DNA of 64,000 bases from Halictus rubicundus (lineage: Eukaryota > Arthropoda > Insecta > Hymenoptera > Halictidae). The notes under the pieces are model-generated. The model did no database searches. It saw only the letters and a program-made list of their open reading frames with translations, and had not been told where the DNA came from. This document shows positions 55,263 to 64,000 of the stretch, in pieces; positions within the stretch are counted from its first letter, which is position 1, and every line of letters starts with the position of its first letter. Both the position numbers and the translations under genes were made by a program. The stretch is taken from positions 16,395,001-16,459,000 of the forward strand of contig NC_135155.1 in NCBI RefSeq assembly GCF_050948215.1, written 5' to 3'.

Positions 55263-56144
55263 CAAGTATGTTTCCACCTGGAATCATGACTTTGTCGATT
55301 CAATGAATTTGTACATCAAACTTTGGGAAAGTATTTTCAAGGTTCTATACTTTTATAATACACAATGCAAACATTTATCTTCTGTTTGATCTACATGGGA
55401 CTGTGACCCGAGCGGGTCAACAGCGAATACAACGTATGACGGCAGGAACCGGGCGAGGGACATTGTCAAACAGGGATGTAATTTATTGTATTAAATTTAT
55501 ATTTGATCATGCTTTATCGCGCGCAGCTTTTGACGCGTGGCGGAGCGAAGGAACAGCCAATTCGAGCCCGGAGCCTTGTTTTATGAACAGAATCTCGTCA
55601 TATAACGTGATCGTATACTCTGGCAGCCGGGTTCACGCTATAGATGTCCTTGATACGTTGGATAATGGAGACCGTGGGCCAACAGAAGCCGGTATAAAAT
55701 CGAAGTCCAGGTAATCAAGCCTCCGTTCTGTTAAAAATAAAAAAAAAGGAGGGGAAAAAATAGTCATCAATCGTCGGTAAACCTGAATGGGCGGATAGAA
55801 AACTGGAACGCTTTAACCCTTTCCGCCTGAGCTTTTTCTCGTTAGATTCTCCTCCTCCTCCTTTGGAAATTGGTACAGCACAACCTCATTTGTCCGGACA
55901 CGTGTTCCCGAGACAAATTCGAAACTGGTATGTCGGCAAACAAAATATGAAATGGTGTCAGCGGTTTTACCGATGAAACGAATGTATTGGCATACTTAGA
56001 TCATTTTCGTCGTGTCGGAATGCAGTAAAAGCGGTGGCATAAATTAGGAAATATCAGACTACGCGCAAGATATTAAAACATATAATTCAACAACTTTGTA
56101 CTATTATAAGTAGATTGTTAATCTTTATGTAAAGATTAAAGGAA
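55263..56144. other. Single-copy sequence
   Basis: No gene recognised. A TTAACCCTTTCC at 55814-55826 may be a lone MITE end. Confidence 0.3.
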
Positions 56145-56148
56145 TTAG

Positions 56149-56349
56149 CACCAGGTTTACGGAGCACTAAAAATCACCATTTTACATTACTTTATACAAA
56201 TAACGTGAATGTATCTATCAAAATTTGTAGCTATATTTTTAATAATAGAAAGAAATCAATTTGTTAAATAATTCCTCACGGATGGATCTTCACAATCTCA
56301 GTATTCGTAAAGACAATCCGCCATTTTGACGGGTCCGGTAAATCCAGTG
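56149..56349. mobile_element. TTAA-flanked MITE, CACTAGGTTTACGG family
   Basis: It starts CACCAGGTTTACGGAGCAC after TTAG (decayed TTAA) and ends GACGGGTCCGGTAAATCCAG TG, then TTAA (56350-56353). 201 bp. Confidence 0.8.
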
Positions 56350-56353
56350 TTAA

Positions 56354-56939
56354 GCGAATGCCACTTTGTTCCTTAGCTGAGCCAACAATTTTTCTCGGCG
56401 ACCGTCAGGGCCGAAGGGGTTAAATGCTCGTCGTCCCCTTTTTAAACCGGAAACGAATTTGTCCGGAGGTTCTGCCCGACAAACCCCCATACACTTTCAG
56501 TCGTAATTTCTCCCGGCTGGAAGCGCTTTTCGTAAGCGTGAGCCGCGTTGCGCTTCAGAATAAAAATTCTCATTATTCCTGCGCGAACGGCGTAATCCTC
56601 GCGAGCTTAGAAGCTTTAAGCCGCTGCTCCTGGCCCCGGGAGCGTATTCTTTACAGCGCGCACACACTCGAGGAGTTTACCACCTCGGATGTTTCCTCGT
56701 GGCGGTGTCCTGTTTGCGTCGAGCGCGACACGAGGAACGGAACAAGGGTCACCGGCGAAACAAGATGTAATTTTTTCCACGGATTTCACAAACCTGCCAG
56801 AGATTTTCGCGACAGCCCCCGCGACGTCCTTCAAAACAGATTTCCGGTTCCGCGGACGCCCCGAAACCTTTTCGCCCTCCGTCGAAGCATTTCAGATAGT
56901 AAACTAGACATTCTAGTCGTTTCGAGCAATCATAACCTC
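56354..56939. other. GC-rich single-copy sequence
   Basis: Open frame of 190 codons at 56424 with opposite-strand overlap; no domain recognised. Confidence 0.3.
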
Positions 56940-57138
56940 GAACGCCACGTCAGCCATATGTGGCTGACGGAATTATTTGTGCAGGTTTTAAAATGAATTT
57001 TTACGTTGATATATTCATTGTACTAAGTTGGAGGATTACTCAGTATCGTACATTTAATTTTTTGCAATTTTTATTTCATTAAATAACCTACTTTGATTTT
57101 ATGGAATTTTTCGGGTTTCTAGTTTGGCGTTCAAAGTG
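56940..57138. mobile_element. CACTTTGACTGCC-family MITE, reverse copy
   Basis: CAGCCATATGTGGCTGACGG near the left edge, AAAATGAATTTTTACGTTGA, and right end GTTTGGCGTTCAAAGTG then TTAA (57139-57142). It is the inverse of 53951-54220 with deletions. Confidence 0.72.
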
Positions 57139-57177
57139 TTAACTGTTTTGCTTGATTTTCGAAGCGTGCAGTTTCTG

Positions 57178-57283
57178 TGCTTGATTATTTGTTATCCAGC
57201 ATTACTTTTGTACTGTTTTTCGTGCATCGCGCACTCTCTTATTTAACAGCAAATGCAATTTTATTTTGTACTCGTCGAGCGGG
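57178..57283 (+). repeat. ~100-bp dispersed repeat shared with 62918-63013
   Basis: TGTGCTTGATTATTTGTTAT, CCAGCATTACTTTTGTACTG, CATCGCGCACTCTCTTATTT. Few differences from the second copy. Confidence 0.85.
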
Positions 57284-57289
57284 AACAAC

Positions 57290-58065
57290 AGGTTAATAAA
57301 GTTATCTTTTTAAAGGTGTCCTAAAAGTGACTGTAAACACTTCACAAGCGGAATTAAGAAATCTTCGCCTTCAACGGACGAGGATCACATCGTCGGAGGA
57401 ACTTCTTGATGTCTCCTCGGCGATCAGGGAGCGCAGAATCGTGTACGAAAGCCGCGACATATTTCTTGGCTCTTTATGCAGATCGCCGTCCGTCTTGGGG
57501 AGAACCATTTCGCGTTTAATCTTATTTAATGCCGTCGTTTTAAAAACGCAGCTACGTCCCGGTTTAATTCGTCGGGGCATCCTCGCGGCGGGCTCCCGCG
57601 CCGTTAAAACCCCGGTTTTAATTAAAGTTTATTCTATCCGTCATCTGTCTTTTGAAAAGCATCGCCGACTTACTTTTATTTCCGGGCCGGTCGCCGTCGT
57701 TTCATTTCATCCGGCTTCCGGTTTGCATGGCAGCCGGGGCGGGCGACGCGGTTACCATTTACGCGGGCCGAAACGGTCCTCCGGCCAGAAGAACGATTTT
57801 TACGACGATTTTTACAAGGCCCGCCGCCCTGATCGACCAGCCGCGGATGTTTTACGATCACGGTACATTTACTGTCGCCGGCCGACCCCTTGCACGCTCC
57901 GATCTCGCGATTTCCAGTTCAATTACCGAACTCGGAAGAACTTGGCCGCGCCAAATGATTAACCGGCGAACTTTCCTGTAATCACTTCTGCCCCGCCCGC
58001 TGCGGTTTACGAGACGGTTCTTTCCCCGCGAGCGAATCGGCCTCGAGAAATTGATCGGCACGCAG
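57290..58065. other. GC-rich single-copy stretch
   Basis: A 211-codon open frame (57327-57962) overlaps others on both strands; no domain recognised and no codon signature. Compositional. Confidence 0.35.
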
Positions 58066-58069
58066 TTAA

Positions 58070-58221
58070 GGGCCCGGGGTAGTCGCGTGACTTTTTAATT
58101 ATTAACTTCCATTCACGACAAAATATTCTTATTTAAGGACGAAAACTTGAAGCTCGTAAAAACATTTTTTGTCGGTAATGTAGTCACTCTACCTTATCGC
58201 GAATCTACGGAGACCGGCCCC
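58070..58221. mobile_element. GGGCCCGG repeat, short TTAA-flanked copy
   Basis: TTAA (58066-58069), GGGCCCGGGGTAGTCGCGTG ... CTACGGAGACCGGCCCC, TTAA (58222-58225). 152 bp. It shows the true ends of the larger copies at 15689 and 20833 and marks them as a TTAA family. Confidence 0.78.
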
Positions 58222-58394
58222 TTAAACAGTGGAGGCTTGTAAGTTGATTGGAACGGGTCACAGGTCGATTTTTAGGAAAGGCTAGTGACGCATTGAGCGT
58301 CGCGTGATTGGTCAAGAGGTTGCGCGAGTTAAATTCAACTCTAATCGGGGTTTTACTATTGGATTTTTCGGATAAATAGTGGGAGAAGTGCTAT

Positions 58395-58620
58395 AGTCAG
58401 AACCGGAGTGACGTCACGAAGCTATAGTGTAGTCCAGGCCTGGGCAACTGATTGGTCACGAGCTGCCGCCTACCCCCACTATCGCGCTCATGCGATACGC
58501 GGTCTAAGATAGTGACGTCACGAGTCGTGCTGATCCTACAGTACTCTTCGTGACGTCACTACTTATCCCCACTACTGGCACGTTGGTGAAACAATTCTCG
58601 GGACGTGACGTCATGTGATC
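58395..58620. promoter_or_regulatory. Cluster of four TGACGTCA palindromes in a dispersed repeat
   Basis: TGACGTCA at 58409-58416, 58513-58520, 58551-58558 and 58606-58613. This is the core of CRE/ATF binding sites. The first lies in a block (GAAGCTATAGTGTAGTCCAG GCCTGGGCAA) that recurs inverted at 37150-37197. Whether it regulates anything is unknown. Confidence 0.5.
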
Positions 58621-58624
58621 CCTT

Positions 58625-59925
58625 TGAGGGACTCTCTGCATGATCTCGCAGAGTTGTGCACAACTCATGGACGAAAATAAGAAACAATGATTTTTATTTA
58701 TATATTCTTGAAAATTTGACGAATCTAATGCATTTTCTGAAGAGACCGAGAATAAGAATATGTGGCGTCGAGGCTCAGCGTTGTTTTTTTTTTTGCTTTC
58801 GTCAATGTGTTAACAGTCACCGTCATCGGCTGTATCTATGAAGTAATGAGGCTGGAGCTCGACGAGTGACTAGTAATTTTGTGATCACGAGACCAATACC
58901 AGCCGAGTAAATCAATTAACAGGCACGGTTTGGAATTAACTAATCAATTAACTATTCGTTGAATCCGATTATGTCAGTTTTGATATTCGCATATTGATAA
59001 GGCTTTAGGGATGCGCAGCTGTCATTTCATTGAAATGAATTATATAGTAACGATATGAGTAATATAATATACGAATGTCGATACAGAAAACGACGGACGT
59101 CTTCACTTTGTACAATTATGCGCCTGTTACTCTTTACACGTGTCTTTGGTCGTCGCTATAAGATGTCTGCAACAGTGATAGTACACGAACTTACTCGTTA
59201 AAAAGTAAATTAAAAAACGACATTACTTGTCGGATGACCTAGTATATCTTGATTGGCGGGATATCTTTTGTTTGCAAATGAAACGCAATTTCGCCGGTGC
59301 CGGGTCCGCATAAAAATTCAGCTTGAATTATAATTTAACTGGCGTGCCGCTCGCTTTTTAATACCGCGTAATCAAATATTGGGGTTAGTATAAAAGCGAT
59401 TGATTGGGTTTCTGTAAAATGTAAAGCATCGAACATGAACAAAATTAATGTTTATTCAACCGAGCAGCCCCGCCAACGCGGGGGCCGGTCCGGGGTTGGT
59501 TGTTACTGTGCAATCATCCCCCCGAAGATTGAATCGCCATTTCCATGTAAAAACGTTTCCTGTAGCCTGATGAAAATTCGAAGAAGCGGAAATCGGATAT
59601 TCCCGTGCGGCACCGTGCCAGAACATTGATTTTCAAAATATTCTCCCACGTACTTCGATAGTAGACCAACTCTCTGCGGGTTCTGTTCTGTTTAATACCA
59701 GAATCCAGCTCCCCGGGTAGTTCCCCGTCGAGAAATCTTTCTTGTGTCACGCTCTTATGGTTGACACGCTCCTGACCGGAAACGTGTCCGCCCATTTTAT
59801 GGCTGACATACAATTCACGGAGAAACGAATGTCGCCATTTCAACGTTGCACGCCGCAGCAGGTTCGAAATCCGTTTCTCTTTTTTGTGGTCGAAATTATT
59901 TTAGCGTTATTTCAAGGTCCAAGAC
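58625..59925. other. Single-copy sequence
   Basis: AT-rich to ~59450. Small frames only, no gene recognised. Confidence 0.35.
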
Positions 59926-59927
59926 TA

Positions 59928-60108
59928 CAGTAATTTCTCTGTATACGTCGCCAAGGCCTGGATGATAAACGTCGCGGAATTATCCCCACTACCGCGGAGT
60001 ACACCCCGCGAGGGGCCACGAAGCTCGAGAGGCCTCGGACGTCGAGGAGTGTAAACATAACACGGACATACATCGTTATATTGTTGGACATATATCGAGA
60101 ATTCCCTG
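59928..60108. mobile_element. MITE, CAGTG/ATATATGTC family, copy 8
   Basis: TA (59926-59927), CAGTAATTTCTCTGTATACG ... CATATATCGAGAATTCCCTG, TA (60109-60110). Interior GCCAAGGCCTGGATGATAAA as in copies 1, 4 and 9. Confidence 0.85.
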
Positions 60109-60110
60109 TA

Positions 60111-60894
60111 TACCCTATAGTAGATCCTTGAATTCGTCTTGAATCTTTACCGATTTAATTGTAGCCACGAATAAACGATTTTCCGACTGTTGCACATAAT
60201 TGGTGCAAGCACACTGCTAAAAATTAAAAATTAAACGATCGATTTTTTAATAAAATATTGTTGCTACAACGCAACTTCCTGAAAAATAATCGCACGGCGA
60301 TCCATCTGGGCTCGTTCGAAAGCTCGAAGCTTTCGTGATTCTAATAAATTATAATCTCCCGGCAAACGAGTTTTTCGAGACTGGCTGTTGCTCGAGAAAC
60401 GAGAAGTAAACAATTATTACGAAATTTCTCGGGAGGATACGCTGCATGTAACGCGAGCATGGACGCAGCGCCAGCCAATTACGCTTTTTACCGTCATTGT
60501 TATCATCGCTTGCTGAGCTGCGGTCGCGCCGCTTTACTTTTTCGGCGCGACCGTCGCGTCGCGTCGGTCAGCGGGATAATCGCTGGAAGCCGTTACGGTA
60601 ATTAAGAACAATTTAGTGCCGACGACCGGCCGTTAATTCGCGGCGAGTACTCCGCGCATATCCGGCGGTTGATGCGGTCCGCGCGGCGGTTATGAGCCCG
60701 ACAACTGTTTTTTCGAAGCTGCGAGGGAGCGGCAGGGAGGAAATCGGCTTGGAAACGGCGAAAAACGTTCCCGTATATGTCCCCTCCTCTGCGACAATTA
60801 CAACGAAGAAAAATCGTACTGCTTTTGCCTACAGATCGAAAGAGACATTATAGAATACAGAGGAACTAAGAGGATACTGAATGTAGATACGGAA
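60111..60894. other. Single-copy sequence, GC-rich 60400-60780
   Basis: No gene recognised. Confidence 0.3.
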
Positions 60895-60896
60895 TA

Positions 60897-61094
60897 CAGC
60901 GATTTCTCTACATATGTCGCCAAGGCCTGGATGATAAACGTCGCGGAATTATCCCCACTACTGCGCGGTGTACCCTCTGAGGACGAAGCTCGAGTGGTCT
61001 CGGACACCGAGTAGTGTAAACATAACACGGATCTCCTGGACGATATATGTCATTGACAAGACCCGTGTTGTTGACATATATCGAGAATTCACTG
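60897..61094. mobile_element. MITE, CAGTG/ATATATGTC family, copy 9
   Basis: TA (60895-60896), CAGCGATTTCTCTACATATG ... CATATATCGAGAATTCACTG, TA (61095-61096). Very similar to copy 8, 0.8 kb away. Confidence 0.87.
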
Positions 61095-61096
61095 TA

Positions 61097-61630
61097 CAGA
61101 AGAAAATACGTGCCTCGCAACGACCACGTCTCCCGAAATGATCAAACTTTGCTGTATTATATCGTTTTATAGATGACAATTTAGCCAAAACTTTCGTACG
61201 GTCATTTGCAATTGAACATAGGAATTTCGATAGTTGAGAGGTCCATTCGACTGGAAATGAAATAAAAATTTCGTTAATGTTACTTTCAATGCACGATTAC
61301 TTAGTTTTGAGCTGTCCGACGGAAATAACGAGCTGCGCTTATGGTGCTCGAAGCGAAATGCTCAACTGCCAGCCAAACTTGTAGATTTTATGGGCTCATT
61401 TCATAATACAGCGTGGTAACAATTTCAACCCGCGTTTTCATCAAAGCAGAAATTTTCCGAACAGGAAATTCATTAATGTTCCGTCAGCGATTATCATATT
61501 TTATTAATGAAATATTCGCCGAATCGGTTCATTGTTAAACGATTACTCTGCTATTTTACGGTTTTCGAGCATATTTGCTTTCTGAAATAAAACGACTTCC
61601 TCGCGAAGCATTTTTTTGCGTTTTCACGTA
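61097..61630. other. Single-copy sequence
   Basis: No gene recognised. Confidence 0.3.
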
Positions 61631-61632
61631 TA

Positions 61633-61890
61633 CAGGGTGAGGCAGAATCCACCTGAATCATTTCTAGATTTTTTGAGATAGAAGTAAACGTTTCGGACAA
61701 AAGTTATTTGGTTTCGGTAGGCCCACTGCGTGGTGTTTTTGTTTTTAAGATGGAACCACATTTTTTAACCTTTACTGTAGCCCTCCTCGAGTTCAAGGTC
61801 ATTCAAGGTCATAAACTGGGACATTTTCGTAAAGGGAAAAGTTACTTCAAATGACCTCAGGTATCCCTTTTAAGGAAGTACATTTTTAAG
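61633..61890. repeat. CAGGGTGAGGC-family element, second copy, joined to a CCAATCAG arm
   Basis: TA (61631-61632), CAGGGTGAGGCAGAATCCAC, TTATTTGGTTTCGGTAGGCC, AGATGGAACCACATTTTTTA, two TCAAGGTCA repeats (~61791, 61801). Then AAGGGAAAAGTTACTTCAAA of the CCAATCAG family. Confidence 0.65.
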
Positions 61891-62810
61891 AGTTTTAATT
61901 AATTCGTCATTATGTGTCAGTATTGCATTGAACGATGTGTGAAATAGAAGAATAAGAGATTTGCGAATACCGAGGAGAAATGCATTGATCGATAACGAGC
62001 AATTGAAGTTCGTTCAATTTTATTGAATTTTTCTAGAAACGATGATTAACTTGGCTCGCATCATTTTTTCATGAAACTGTTCAAATAACGGAATAAGAAA
62101 AAAAAAATTGCATGAAAGAGTGGAACGAATTCCAACGTTGGCATTCATATCTAGCAGAAACGTCCACGAAGTAACCGTCAACATGATTCCCAATTTGATT
62201 GATCCCCGCGATCATGATTTTGCATAAAGATTTCCAGTGCAGAGAAAGCGTCGCTCCACCGGTCTATCGACAGTAAAAATTTTTGAACGGTGATTCCGAT
62301 CGGAAATTTCCCAGCGTGCGTTGCACGCAAGCGCGTAACTTTCGGCAGCCAACGTCCGTTGGAAGATGATCCGCGCAATCAGGACGGTGATCTATTATTC
62401 AATCGCTACAGTGCCCGGAGATCGGCTGCCGTCAAAATATGCATGAACCATCCTGCAAAATCCGTCGGAAATCTCTAACGATCCTACGAAAAATCAATAT
62501 CTACGAGTGTGACCGGTGTTAGTTGCTGGCCTGATAACCGTGCGCCACCAGGGTTCACGAACCATCTATAAAATTATTCATCATGCAGAAATTTAGTTGA
62601 CGGTAAGCGACAGTATTGCGAATTCTGCTATTCTCCCTTTCTCTTTCTCAGCAGGGCAAATACAAGTTGAACTTTTCGGTTTTTAGAACCGAGCATCGGT
62701 TTCTCACAGGGTTTTTGAATCCTGGCAATCTCTTATTAAGTAAGATGGTTTCCTAAGCAAGACTCGCTTACGAATAATTAATTAGGAATTAAAAATCGTC
62801 GAGGGTTACA
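61891..62810. other. Single-copy sequence
   Basis: No gene recognised. Confidence 0.3.
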
Positions 62811-63120
62811 AAATGGAGGCATTTTAAATTACCGATTTTTATATTTATTTTCCGACCTTTAGCACGATCAAAAAAGGAAAAGAAAAAAATTGACAGATTT
62901 AAAAAAATTTAGTTTGTGTGCTTAATTATTTGTTATCCAGCATTACGTTTGTACTGTTTTTCGTACATCGCGCACTCTCTTATTTAATAGCAAATGGAGT
63001 TTTATTTTGTACAAAATGGAGGCATTTTAAATTACCGATTTTTATATATATTTGCCGACCTTTAGCACGATCAAAAAAAGAAAAGAAAAAATTGACAGAT
63101 TTAAAAAAATTTGGTTTGCT
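62811..63120 (+). repeat. Direct repeats flanking a dispersed ~96-bp block
   Basis: AAATGGAGGCATTTTAAATT at 62811 and at 63014 starts two ~107-bp near-identical blocks. Between them (62918-63013) lies the repeat also found at 57178-57283. Confidence 0.85.
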
Positions 63121-63134
63121 AACAAAGATGTGTG

Positions 63135-63780
63135 TAGTGTTCCTGATTTCTCAACATTTTTCATTTCTCGAGAAATGAGACTATATTTCTCGAAAATTCT
63201 CGAGAATTTTTAATAAAATAAGGAAATATTGGGAAACTTATAATATTTGGAATATCGTTAATAATATTTATCGAAACGGCAAAAAACTTTAACTCGGTGT
63301 TTATTCCTGTTCAATATGTACATAACTTTAAAAACAAGGAAAAAATACATGCTAAATATAACCGATAAATTTATTTATTTAAAACCAAACTTTTATAAAG
63401 TGAAACATTACGCTTTTGTTTTGAAATGACTTCTTAAGAAGCATAATGCGTATAACGTAGAATCAGACAATCTACTTCTATTTTCTACTTCTTTTTATTG
63501 TAACAAAATCTGTAGCCGTAGAAAAATTTCTTTAATTTTCTGTGGATGTTGGCTTTATCGTACACAGAATTGATATGCTGCCTGTAGATATGCTTATACG
63601 TACGTGATTGATTAGTAATATGCAATTTGAGTTAACTCAAAATTCATTTCCGAAAATATGTTATAAAATCAATGAGATTCACAAGAATTTTCCTAGATTG
63701 AAATTTCTCGAGAAATGAGAAACAATCAATTATAAGATTTCTCGAGAAATTCTCAAGAAAGAATTCTCGAGAAGGAACAC
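63135..63780. mobile_element. TA-flanked element with TTCTCGAGAA palindromes near both ends
   Basis: TA (63133-63134), GTGTTCCTGATTTCTCAACA ... TTCTCGAGAAGGAACAC, TA (63781-63782). 646 bp. TTTCTCGAGAAATGAGA occurs near both ends in inverted arrangement. Interior AT-rich and non-coding. Confidence 0.72.
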
Positions 63781-63782
63781 TA

Positions 63783-64000
63783 GATGTGTGCTGAAGATTC
63801 TCTCAAAATTCCAAGTGAATCGGTCAACTGGAAGTTGAGATATCGTGGCAACCGTTCCGAAAAAACGTGTTTATCTGTCCTGAATTGCCACCTTGTATGA
63901 ACTATAATTCGGATAGTAGGAGTTCCGCAAGAGTTCACTGAACCAGGTGTTCGCAAAAATTTTGTAGGAATATTTTAAAGGAAACTCCTACGTCCTAGGT
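63783..64000. other. Window edge, single-copy
   Basis: No gene recognised. Confidence 0.3.

Noticed and set aside
57327..57962. 211-codon frame
   Set aside because: Overlapped by other open frames in GC-rich DNA, no domain.

Overview
This window reads as insect nuclear DNA, most likely hymenopteran (bee, ant or wasp). That assignment is an inference from a cecropia-type mariner, a Tc3-like transposon, many TA- and TTAA-flanked MITEs, long CT/GA microsatellites and alternating GC-rich single-copy and AT-rich repeat sequence. I found no host protein-coding exon, rRNA or tRNA that I can defend. Almost every longer open frame lies in GC-rich sequence, a simple repeat or a transposon copy. The window may be intergenic or the inside of a very large intron.

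The decodable content is mobile DNA. Two elements carry recognisable transposase with both ends: an internally deleted mariner (3772-4348) and an almost complete Tc3-like DD34E element (32989-34432) with 75-bp inverted repeats, TA target duplications and one frameshift. A third mariner piece lies at 30275-30575. Two non-LTR retrotransposon 3' ends (10147-10555 and 40240-40508) encode the C-terminal cysteine/histidine motif and share a 3' stem-loop.

Between these lie many short non-autonomous families. TA-flanked families include a CAGTG..ATATATGTC MITE with nine copies, a GACTGCGGAT family, CAGGGTG families and several foldbacks. TTAA-flanked families, of piggyBac type by target site, have termini CACTAGGTTTACGG, CCCTTTGCAC, CCCTTTCG, CACTTTGACTGCC, GGGCCCGG and CCTYTT. 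One (46753-46970) can be compared with an unoccupied paralogue at 53682, which proves TTAA duplication. Tandem arrays include a 392-bp repeat (21761-22880), an 80-bp minisatellite grown from a MITE end (40921-41400) and a 44-bp repeat built on CCACTATAGTGG.

The most unexpected feature is a bacterial fragment at 24161-24602 on the minus strand. It encodes the middle of a bifunctional riboflavin kinase/FAD synthetase (RibF), probably from a Rickettsiales endosymbiont such as Wolbachia. It is frameshifted and embedded between an insect MITE and an ATT microsatellite, so it looks like a dead endosymbiont-to-host transfer.

Single-copy stretches (for example 2346-3770, 17687-19184, 28000-29640, 34625-35630, 57290-58065) are GC-rich and without recognised genes.
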